Shown in pieces: positions 51,112 to 57,612 of a stretch of 57,612 nt of DNA (position 1 is the stretch's first letter; every line of letters starts with the position of its first letter). The notes beneath the pieces were generated by a model. The model saw only the letters and a program-made list of their open reading frames with translations, had not been told where the DNA came from and ran no database searches. The stretch is taken from positions 1-57,612 of the forward strand of contig JAFUVQ010000056.1 in assembly GCA_017477505.1 (NCBI GenBank), in the 5' to 3' direction. The position numbers were made by a program, and so were the translations under genes. The stretch is from Eubacterium sp. (GTDB lineage: Bacteria; Bacillota; Clostridia; Lachnospirales; Lachnospiraceae).

Positions 51112-51906
51112 ATGATAACTATTTCAGTTGATGATCAGCCGATGGTTTCGGATGAAATCGTAAAGATTATGACGGAGATCAACCCGGATGGAACACATAA
51201 GGGATTCAGTGATATTGATGCTGCGCTGGAATATGCCAGGGAGGCAAAGCCTGAGGTGGCATGGCTTGATATTGAAATGCCCGGAATGTCGGGACTTGAG
51301 CTTTCCATGAAGATTAAGACAGTATCTCCTAAGACGAATATAGTATTCGTAACGGGACATGAGCGATTTGCTTATCAGTCCTTCCAGCTTCATGCCAGCG
51401 GATTTGTTCTTAAGCCGGTTACGAAGGAGGCTTTGGAAAGAGAGCTTCAGAATCTTCGTAATCCTGTTGAGGAAGTAAGTACAGGGAAGATAAGGGTTCA
51501 GTGCTTCGGAAATTTCGAGGTATTTGACAAAGAAGGCCTTCCGCTTAAGTTTAAGAGGAGCAAGAGTAAGGAAATATTCGTTTATCTTATTGACAGAAGA
51601 GGAGCGCTCTGCTCTGTGGGTGAGCTTTGCGGTATCATATTTGAAGACCGTGAGGGCGACAGACAGCTGAAAAAGCAGATGAGAGTATTTCTTGCGAGCC
51701 TCAGGGAAGATCTTGCCAAAGTCGGATCGGAGTCGATTCTGGTAAATGGATGGAATGCCTACGGCGTTGACTGCTCACAGATTGACTGCGACTATCTTAA
51801 GTTCCTTCAGGGCGACAGCGTTGCCATCAATTCATTTATGGGTGAGTATATGATTCAGTATTCATGGTCCGAAATGACCCTCGGGGAACTCATTATGAAG
51901 GATTAA
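51112..51906 (+). CDS. Response regulator with SARP/BTAD-like output domain
   Basis: The 264-residue regulator has an N-terminal receiver (acidic pair DD at 7-8, phospho-acceptor Asp53 in VAWLDIEMPGMSG, Lys in VLKPVTKEAL). The output half begins VQCFGNFEVFDKEGLPLKFKRSKSKEIFVYLIDRRG, the OmpR-type winged helix as found at the start of SARP activators, and continues into a short helical part with LKKQMRVFLASLREDL. AAGGAGG lies 5 nt before the ATG. With the membrane protein and kinase that follow it forms one unit just upstream of type IV secretion genes, so it is their likely activator. Confidence 0.85.
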   Translation: MITISVDDQPMVSDEIVKIMTEINPDGTHKGFSDIDAALEYAREAKPEVAWLDIEMPGMSGLELSMKIKTVSPKTNIVFVTGHERFAYQSFQLHASGFVLKPVTKEALERELQNLRNPVEEVSTGKIRVQCFGNFEVFDKEGLPLKFKRSKSKEIFVYLIDRRGALCSVGELCGIIFEDREGDRQLKKQMRVFLASLREDLAKVGSESILVNGWNAYGVDCSQIDCDYLKFLQGDSVAINSFMGEYMIQYSWSEMTLGELIMKD

Positions 51907-51928
51907 TGAAGATTTAGAAGGATTAAAT

Positions 51929-52621
51929 ATGAAAGATACATCTGTAAGCGTATATCGTATATTTCCATTTGTGGTTTGTATAATGTTCCTGTCGATTGTA
52001 GTCAGTATGCTCTCGTTTATGATAAAGGCTGTATCAGGCACTCCGTTTAGCGTTTATGATTATCAGTTTAATGACAGGCTATATATGCTCTGCTTTCTGT
52101 TTACCTATATTGCTCTTGTAGGGATTATGTCATGCCTTTATCAGATAAGGGATGTAAACCATGAAATGAATGCGGCATATATAACCTCATTTGTTTATAT
52201 TATCACTGAAGCGGTAGTATTTGTTCTTGCCTGGCTGGGAGATGTATTCAGCGAAAATACATTTGTCAGATTATTTGTGTACATATGCAAAATATTTCCG
52301 ACGGCCTGTCTCCTGCTGGTAATTGCCTTCGTTCTTATGGGTATCACCCACCATTATCATGATCAGAGAAAAGATAAACTGTGTGTAAAGACAAGAAATC
52401 TGGTTATTTACTGGATATCTTCATTTGCAACACAGATAGTGATAAACATATTTTTTCACCTGACTACCATCAGGAAGTCAGCACCTATTCTTTTTGCTTT
52501 GTTCAGTATAGGGGTATTCCTTTATAATCTTGTGATCATAGTAATGGTCTACAAACGGATCACCGAATTCAGCATGGAATATTATATATATCAGTATAAT
52601 AAACAGAGGGGGCTGGTATAA
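51929..52621 (+). CDS. Six-helix membrane protein between regulator and kinase
   Basis: The 230-residue protein is almost entirely membrane helices (about six: 10-32, 51-70, 83-103, 110-137, 154-174, 185-206), with short charged loops and a His-rich loop (ITHHYHDQRKDK). No family is recognised. Its stop codon abuts the ATG of the kinase gene. A job as partner or sensor module of the kinase is likely from context; the kinase has a similar membrane half. Confidence 0.75.
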   Translation: MKDTSVSVYRIFPFVVCIMFLSIVVSMLSFMIKAVSGTPFSVYDYQFNDRLYMLCFLFTYIALVGIMSCLYQIRDVNHEMNAAYITSFVYIITEAVVFVLAWLGDVFSENTFVRLFVYICKIFPTACLLLVIAFVLMGITHHYHDQRKDKLCVKTRNLVIYWISSFATQIVINIFFHLTTIRKSAPILFALFSIGVFLYNLVIIVMVYKRITEFSMEYYIYQYNKQRGLV

Positions 52622-53833
52622 ATGGGTGCAGGTGTAGATGTATATGATTTTATCAATCAGACGACGGTGCTGATCTCGATGATTCTCCTTTTGCTGGTTT
52701 TTATAGAAGCTTTTCAGATGAAAACTCACAATCGGAGAATCAGATTCTATATGTCTACCGTGGCAATCTGTCTCGGTGGACTGATGTTTAATATAATCTA
52801 TCAGGAAAAATTCGCTTATGTAATGTATTCTCTGGTAATGCCTACCTTCACGCTTTACTTTATTGAAACAGAGAGAGATGACAATGAGGGCTGGGACGGA
52901 TTATTCTGGATGTCTCTCCAGTTCCTTATATCTATACTGGTTATAGTGCTTGTTACCTACGGTGGCGGATATCTGGCTGAATGTATAGCCTTCCTGACAC
53001 AGTATGTCGTAGTAACCGTAATGCTTCTTATTTCGGCAAAGCAGCTTTCGGCCAGCTTCAGTTTCCTTATAAGCCTGATATTCCCGATAATTGCGGTGTT
53101 TGCGGAAATGATAGATTGGGACGTTAAGGTTCTGGGATTGGGAGTTTCTCTTATGCTCCTCATCGTATTCTTTGGTTATCAGACGGATATGGAGAGAGAA
53201 CTGATGGAGAATCGGGTCGAGCTTTCGGAGAATAAGGTATCTCTTCTTATGGAACAGATACATCCCCATTTTATTTATAATGCACTGCAGCAGATCGCAT
53301 TGCTATCGGATGAGGATCCGACGCAGGTAAAGCCGGCCATACTCAGTTTTTCAAGCTACCTTCGTAAGAACTTTGAGGCTCTTACAAATGAAAAACTTAT
53401 TCCGTTTGAGAAAGAACTGGAGCATGTTGATGCTTATGTGAAGCTTTCCGAGGTTTTACCGTCAAGAAACTTTACCGTAAAGAAAGATTTCAAGGTTACT
53501 GATTTTAATATTCCGGCTCTGACGCTCCAGCCGTTGGTTGAAAATGCCATTTATTACGGAATCGGAATGTCAGAAGAAGGTGACGAGATCAGAATTGAGA
53601 CAAAAGAAGAAAAAGGATACATAGTAATATCTGTATCTGATGACGGTCACGGAAAAAAGACAGAGATTTCCACCCAAAAGAAGCATAAAAGTGTGGGAAC
53701 TGCCAATGTAAAGGCCCGATTAAAGCTTCTTTGTGACGGAGAATTGGAGATAAATAAGTCTTCAAACGGCACTTCTTCAATAATCCGGATGCCGAAAGAC
53801 CGCGTAATTACTGAAAAAAATGAGAAAAAATAA
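52622..53833 (+). CDS. LytS-like sensor histidine kinase
   Basis: The 403-residue kinase has six or so membrane helices (residues 14-188), then the His_kinase domain with QIHPHFIYNALQQIALL (phospho-acceptor His216), and an ATPase domain with LQPLVENAIYYGI and VSDDGHGK. This is the YesM/LytS class, which usually pairs with LytTR or AraC-type regulators. Here the partner at 51112 carries a SARP-like output, an uncommon pairing. Confidence 0.88.
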   Translation: MGAGVDVYDFINQTTVLISMILLLLVFIEAFQMKTHNRRIRFYMSTVAICLGGLMFNIIYQEKFAYVMYSLVMPTFTLYFIETERDDNEGWDGLFWMSLQFLISILVIVLVTYGGGYLAECIAFLTQYVVVTVMLLISAKQLSASFSFLISLIFPIIAVFAEMIDWDVKVLGLGVSLMLLIVFFGYQTDMERELMENRVELSENKVSLLMEQIHPHFIYNALQQIALLSDEDPTQVKPAILSFSSYLRKNFEALTNEKLIPFEKELEHVDAYVKLSEVLPSRNFTVKKDFKVTDFNIPALTLQPLVENAIYYGIGMSEEGDEIRIETKEEKGYIVISVSDDGHGKKTEISTQKKHKSVGTANVKARLKLLCDGELEINKSSNGTSSIIRMPKDRVITEKNEKK

Positions 53834-53868
53834 TATTTTTAAAAATTTTTTTAAAAAAAGTGTATTTG

Positions 53869-53902
53869 TGTTGCACTTTTGTTGCGCCTTGCGTGGTATA
53901 GT
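53869..53902 (+). promoter_or_regulatory. Activator-type promoter of the type IV secretion operon
   Basis: TGTTGCA (53869-53875) and TGTTGCG (53880-53886) are direct repeats exactly 11 bp apart. Ten bp further lies an extended -10, TGGTATAGT (TATAGT 53897-53902). No good -35 exists. SARP activators are known to bind heptameric direct repeats at 11-bp spacing about 8 bp upstream of the -10, so this is a strong candidate target of the regulator at 51112. Confidence 0.6.
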
Positions 53903-53977
53903 TTAACCATAAAAGAAAACGAGCCAAGGGAAGTTGGCAAAAAAAATCAATCTAATTATTCCAAGGAGGATGGGAAA

Positions 53978-54439
53978 ATGAAAAAGGAACTTATTACAAA
54001 GGTAAAGGCACTCGCCGCAAACAAGAAGGTTGTTATGGCAACTCAGATCGTAGCTGCAGCAGTTATCGCGGTTGTAGCAGCACTTACAGTATCAGGCAAT
54101 GTATTTGCATCTAACGGTGCAGACTTCACAGGAGTTACAACTCCTATCGTAGGACTTATCAATTCACTTGTTAATCCACTTCTTCTCTTAGTCGGAGCAG
54201 GTGGAACAATCTTCTGTATACTTCTCGGTGTTAAGTTTGCAACAGCTGAAGAGCCACAGGAGAAGGAGAAGAGAAAGCAGTCACTCAAGACAGCAATCAT
54301 CGGTTTCTTCCTTATATTTATCCTTGTAGTTGCTCTTAAGCTTTCTATCAATCCACTTACAACATGGATGCAGAACTCTACTAAGGGTGCTAATACAACA
54401 ATCCAGATTGATAATACAGAGAGTACAGAGACAAAGTAA
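53978..54439 (+). CDS. Pilin-like type IV secretion protein (VirB2/TrbC or Mbov_0395 type)
   Basis: The 153-residue protein has a signal-like N-terminus (MATQIVAAAVIAVVAALTVSG, cleavage after VFA-S likely) and two hydrophobic segments (about 50-72 and 92-113) joined by a charged loop (EEPQEKEKRKQSLK), the layout of VirB2/TrbC-like pilins. AAGGAGG precedes the ATG at 53978. A position right before the coupling ATPase supports a role as pilus or channel subunit. Confidence 0.75.
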   Translation: MKKELITKVKALAANKKVVMATQIVAAAVIAVVAALTVSGNVFASNGADFTGVTTPIVGLINSLVNPLLLLVGAGGTIFCILLGVKFATAEEPQEKEKRKQSLKTAIIGFFLIFILVVALKLSINPLTTWMQNSTKGANTTIQIDNTESTETK

Positions 54440-54467
54440 TCAGGAAACTGAGAGCATAAGAATGAGA

Positions 54468-54521
54468 GATCGAAAGATCATCAAATATTTGACACCAGGG
54501 AACGGTTTCTCTGGTGTCAAA
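54468..54521 (+). other. Two hairpins between pilin and virD4-like genes
   Basis: GATC-GAAA-GATC (54468-54479) is a small tetraloop hairpin. TTTGACACCAG (54488-54498) pairs perfectly with CTGGTGTCAAA (54511-54521) with a 12-nt loop. No T run follows, so this is more likely an mRNA-stabilising or processing structure than a strong terminator; it could lower transcription into the next gene. Confidence 0.5.
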
Positions 54522-54544
54522 CTATAAAAGGATAGAGCAAAAAA

Positions 54545-54573
54545 TTGATTTAATTGACAATGGGTGTTATAAT
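54545..54573 (+). promoter_or_regulatory. Internal promoter for the virD4-like gene
   Basis: TTGATT (54545-54550), 17 bp, TATAAT (54568-54573), about 50 bp before the ATG at 54624. Confidence 0.65.
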
Positions 54574-54623
54574 ATTCCTTTAGTGAAAGTGTATTTTCTG
54601 ATACGAAAGGAAAGGAGTAAGAC

Positions 54624-56651
54624 ATGCAAACAAAATATAAAGTATTACTCAATCTGCTCGTTGTAGTATTAGTCGCAGGACTCGTTGGATTTTTTGTAAT
54701 GTCCATCGGTGATATATTAACCGCATCATTAAACGGACAAGGGTTCAAGCTCAATTGGCACCTTTTTATAGAATGGAAGACATGGGCTGTTGGCGCAGTA
54801 GCTGCCTTCTTCGTTGTGCTGATATGGCTGCTTTCAGGAAGCAATCTCGACTCACTTCTTATGGAGAAGAGCGGATCATTTCTCGGAAGCAAAAAAGGTA
54901 AGCCTGACGTAGTCAGAGGATCCCTTGAAAACAGCCGTTTTCTTACAGAAAAAGAAAGAGATAAGTATTTCCCGGAGCACGTTTACAGTGCGCTTAAGGA
55001 CGTAAAGAAAGACGGTATACCTGTCAGAGCTGTCCTTGACAAGAAAAACGCACTCCAGGTCAACTTCCTTCCGGGTGCACATTCTCTTATCATTGGTGCT
55101 ACCGGTTCCGGTAAAACCACTACATTTATTAACCCGATGATACAGCTCCTGGGTGCTACGGCAGCAGGAAGCTCGATGATAATGACAGACCCTAAAGGAG
55201 AGCTTTTTGATCTCCACTCGAAGTTTCTTGTATCAAGAGGATATAAAGTGCTACTTCTGGATCTCCGTGATACATATTCATCATCCAGATGGAATCCTTT
55301 GGAGGGAATCTGGGATATGTACCAGGAATTCGTTCAGGCCGGCAAAGGCATTAAGTTCCATAAGGACAATATGAGCGATTATCCTGATCTTAAAAGGATG
55401 GATGGAGATGGAGAACCGGGTGAACCATGGGTAGAGTGGCAGGGTAAAGCATACGCTGACCTCACTCACTGTCAGGACGACGTTTCCGTTACAAGACAGA
55501 GATTCTATGATGAAATGTATGAGGATCTGAACGACCTTATCTCAGTTATCTGTCCTATCGAAAATGAAAAGGATCCCGTTTGGGAGAAGGGTGCCCGTTC
55601 CATTATCATGGCAACCAGCCTTGCAATGCTCGAGGACTCTGAGGATGAACGCCTCGGAATGACAAAAGATAAGTTCAACTTCTTCAATATAAGCAAAGCG
55701 CTTACCAATTCAGAAGAAGAATTCAGGGCTCTTAAGGAGTATTTCGAAGGAAGAAGCAAACTGTCACAGGCTTATACCCTTTCAAGACAGGTTCTTTCGG
55801 CAGCAGATACAACACTTTCATCATATATGTCAATTACATTTGATAAGCTGAATATGTTTAACGACCGTGGACTCTGCGGTCTTACATCAGCAACAGACGT
55901 ACAGGCTGAGAAGTTTGCAGATCAGCCTACGGCACTCTTTATGAAGATACCTGATGAGAAGGATACACGTCACGGACTTGCGGCGGTATTTATTCTCTGT
56001 ATGTACAAGGCTCTTATCAAAGTTGCTTCAGCAAGAGAAGATCTTTCTCTTCCGAGAAATGTATACTTCATACTTGATGAGTTTGGTAACATGCCTAAAA
56101 TCGAGAAGTTTGATAAGATGATCACGGTTGGACGTTCTCGTAAGATCTGGTTCAACATGGTTGTTCAGTCATACTCACAGCTTAACAACGTATACGGTGA
56201 GAAGGTTGCCGATATCGTTAAATCTAACTGTGGTATGAAAATGTTCATAGGTTCCAATGATATCGGAACCTGTGAAGAATTCTCAAAACTTTGTGGTAAT
56301 ATGACGGTACGTACCACATCTACATCTTCAAATGTAGGTTCAAAGGCCGGAGATATGAATATTTCATCTCAAACCCAGGTAAGACCACTTATCTATCCGT
56401 CAGAGCTGCAGATGCTTAATAACAAAGAAAGCACCGGCAACGCAATAATCGTTACATTTGGTAATTATCCGCTCAGGACCAAATATACACCAAGTTATCT
56501 CTGTCCTTACTATAAGATGGGCAGGATGGACATGGACGAACTTAGATCTCATATGTTCAGAGCAGACGAGGTTTATTACGATCTTGATGAAAGAAACGAG
56601 ATCGTACTCGGAAAGTCTGAAGACGGTGATGATGTAGATCAAAGTGCATAA
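54624..56651 (+). CDS. VirD4/TraG-type coupling ATPase of a type IV secretion system
   Basis: The 675-residue ATPase has two N-terminal membrane helices (about 5-30 and 55-71), Walker A GATGSGKTT (158-166), DPKGELFDLHSKFL, Walker B YFILDEFGNMPKIE and the conserved GRSRKIWFNMVVQSYSQL, all typical of coupling proteins that bring DNA or protein substrates to the channel. An insertion after residue 215 (about 215-310) carries an acidic patch. GGAAAGGAG precedes the ATG. No relaxase is seen in the window, so conjugation versus protein export cannot be decided here. Confidence 0.92.
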   Translation: MQTKYKVLLNLLVVVLVAGLVGFFVMSIGDILTASLNGQGFKLNWHLFIEWKTWAVGAVAAFFVVLIWLLSGSNLDSLLMEKSGSFLGSKKGKPDVVRGSLENSRFLTEKERDKYFPEHVYSALKDVKKDGIPVRAVLDKKNALQVNFLPGAHSLIIGATGSGKTTTFINPMIQLLGATAAGSSMIMTDPKGELFDLHSKFLVSRGYKVLLLDLRDTYSSSRWNPLEGIWDMYQEFVQAGKGIKFHKDNMSDYPDLKRMDGDGEPGEPWVEWQGKAYADLTHCQDDVSVTRQRFYDEMYEDLNDLISVICPIENEKDPVWEKGARSIIMATSLAMLEDSEDERLGMTKDKFNFFNISKALTNSEEEFRALKEYFEGRSKLSQAYTLSRQVLSAADTTLSSYMSITFDKLNMFNDRGLCGLTSATDVQAEKFADQPTALFMKIPDEKDTRHGLAAVFILCMYKALIKVASAREDLSLPRNVYFILDEFGNMPKIEKFDKMITVGRSRKIWFNMVVQSYSQLNNVYGEKVADIVKSNCGMKMFIGSNDIGTCEEFSKLCGNMTVRTTSTSSNVGSKAGDMNISSQTQVRPLIYPSELQMLNNKESTGNAIIVTFGNYPLRTKYTPSYLCPYYKMGRMDMDELRSHMFRADEVYYDLDERNEIVLGKSEDGDDVDQSA

Positions 56652-56669
56652 GGAGCGGAAAGAGAGCAG

Positions 56670-57476
56670 ATGAAGAGACAAGAGAGAATGAATAAAAGAA
56701 AAAGATTTACTTTTTCTATGAGGTCAGCCGGGGCTGTCGTCATAGGTTTAATTCTTATACTCATTTTTAGCCTCACATCAGAATCTCTTATATCGGATCA
56801 TTCTATGAAAGAAGTCTTCGCTGAAGGCGAGGATGATGAAGAAGAGAGGGAACTGCCGGATGATGATACGTCCGAAGAATTCACGACTGCGGATGAGACG
56901 GGCTTCCCTGACTATACCGGCGACGTAGACATAGTTACCGGTAATCCTGTCAACAAAGATAAACAGAGACTTGTTGATGGCTCAAAGATTGCTATGCCGG
57001 ACGGATCATTTTATGACACTAAGACCGGACTCTACCTGTATGATATATATGGTGGAACCATTGGATGCAGTGTATGTGATGGAATGATAGTCGGAACAAG
57101 TGTTAACTTCGCAACATCCGGCGAATTCACGGCAGCAGTTTACTGCAATGGACAGAAATTGAAAGGTATCCCGGGAACGGTTTCAACTCCGGGTACATAT
57201 ATAGTTATTTCCTGGGATAACTCCAGTCAGGAACAGGTACTTTCATTCCAGATTGTGGAGAAGATAACAGGCAGAATAACAAAATATATACTTCCGAAAG
57301 GTTTTGCACTTAGAAGTGCAACACTGGAAGGACAGAGCATCAAATCAGGCTATGGAACGGTAGACTTCAGTAAAGAAGGATATTATGAGGTGGCCTACAG
57401 ATGTATAAATGCAGATTTAGATTATTATCTGAATGTTACTATTGATCATACACCCCCAAACGTTATATTTAATTAG
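56670..57476 (+). CDS. Exported protein of the type IV secretion operon, unknown function
   Basis: The 268-residue protein has a basic start, one hydrophobic segment (AGAVVIGLILILIFSLTSES), a strongly acidic linker (EDDEEERELPDDD) and about 180 residues of beta-rich external domain (VDGSKIAMPDGSFYDTKTGLYLYD; GTPGTVSTPGTYIVISW) with two close Cys (GCSVC), ending in DHTPPNVIFN, as in bacterial Ig-like modules. No family is recognised. It follows the coupling ATPase by 18 nt. Confidence 0.75.
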   Translation: MKRQERMNKRKRFTFSMRSAGAVVIGLILILIFSLTSESLISDHSMKEVFAEGEDDEEERELPDDDTSEEFTTADETGFPDYTGDVDIVTGNPVNKDKQRLVDGSKIAMPDGSFYDTKTGLYLYDIYGGTIGCSVCDGMIVGTSVNFATSGEFTAAVYCNGQKLKGIPGTVSTPGTYIVISWDNSSQEQVLSFQIVEKITGRITKYILPKGFALRSATLEGQSIKSGYGTVDFSKEGYYEVAYRCINADLDYYLNVTIDHTPPNVIFN

Positions 57477-57479
57477 GCG

Positions 57480-57520
57480 TTTGCGAAACGCCGCAAGCCG
57501 CATAAATACGGCATTTTTTA
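57480..57520 (+). terminator. Hairpins and terminator after the exported protein gene
   Basis: GGCGTTT/AAACGCC around GCG forms a first hairpin straight after the stop codon; GCCG (57497-57500) with CGGC (57509-57512) followed by ATTTTTTATT forms a short terminator. It could separate this gene from the next one. Confidence 0.5.
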
Positions 57521-57609
57521 TTGCATAAAAAGAAGCAACCCCTCACAAAATATGGTATACTTAGAAGAGACCAATCAACCAAATATCCAACCTGAAAGGA
57601 GTTGCTATA

Positions 57610-57612
57610 TGA
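57610..57612 (+). CDS. Start codon of a further gene
   Basis: AAGGAG (57596-57601) lies 8 nt before an ATG at 57610 that runs off the window. A TATACT -10-like element is at 57554-57559. The product cannot be told; the position suggests another secretion-system gene. Confidence 0.4.
   Translation, partial: 

Overview
The window looks like a chromosome segment from an anaerobic Firmicute of the family Lachnospiraceae (a Butyrivibrio/Roseburia/Lachnospira-like Clostridium relative). This rests on gene content, not on a database search: a SAM-I riboswitch on metK, the iorA-iorB-paaK-ACT set, a short prolyl-tRNA synthetase, DUF6273/DUF4234/DUF5067-type surface proteins, an ATP-type PEP carboxykinase, a class II aldolase, Gram-positive LexA-box sequence and AGGAGG ribosome binding sites. 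No tRNA, rRNA or CRISPR array was recognised.

Region 1-12,050 is accessory DNA. It holds a Fic protein between two palindromes with identical spacing, an archaeal-type ATPase, a CbrC-like protein, then a galactan cassette (GH53 endo-galactanase without signal peptide, a sugar-binding-domain/GGDEF protein, galE), an apparently complete group II intron placed just after the galE terminator, a second, truncated group II intron fused to the C-terminus of a tyrosine integrase, and finally an intact low-molecular-weight protein tyrosine phosphatase (LMW-PTP) gene. The 5' end of that phosphatase gene occurs three times (4235, 11862, 12018), and a 19-bp direct repeat links 4248-4266 with 12031-12049. 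The simplest reading is repeated site-specific integration into the start of the phosphatase gene.

Region 12,018-37,500 is mostly core genome on the plus strand: hflX, a BceRS-AB-type two-component/ABC system, riboswitch-controlled metK with an unusual carbamoyltransferase, AIM24 (minus strand), indolepyruvate oxidoreductase with an acyl-CoA ligase and an ACT protein (aromatic/branched 2-oxoacid metabolism), VanZ-like, an SOS-controlled Y-family polymerase with YolD, ptsI, a MATE exporter, a cysteine synthase-like enzyme, proS, a CCA-adding-type enzyme and a repeat-bearing membrane protein.

Region 37,600-42,204 is a minus-strand operon of three cell-surface proteins, one with a very long QSQY-repeat, prion-like tail. 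Then come phosphoglucomutase, a zinc-ribbon/DUF4234 protein, a long RNA hairpin, a GH25 lysozyme, pckA, a 380-bp array of perfect hairpins with three-base purine-purine-A loops, and fba.

Region 49,924-57,612 starts with a SleB-like wall hydrolase, followed by a response regulator with a SARP-like output domain, a membrane protein and a LytS-like kinase, which directly precede type IV secretion genes (pilin-like, VirD4 coupling ATPase, secreted unknown). The pilin promoter carries two TGTTGC boxes 11 bp apart just upstream of its -10, the geometry expected for SARP-type activators, so the regulator probably controls this secretion locus, which continues past the window.
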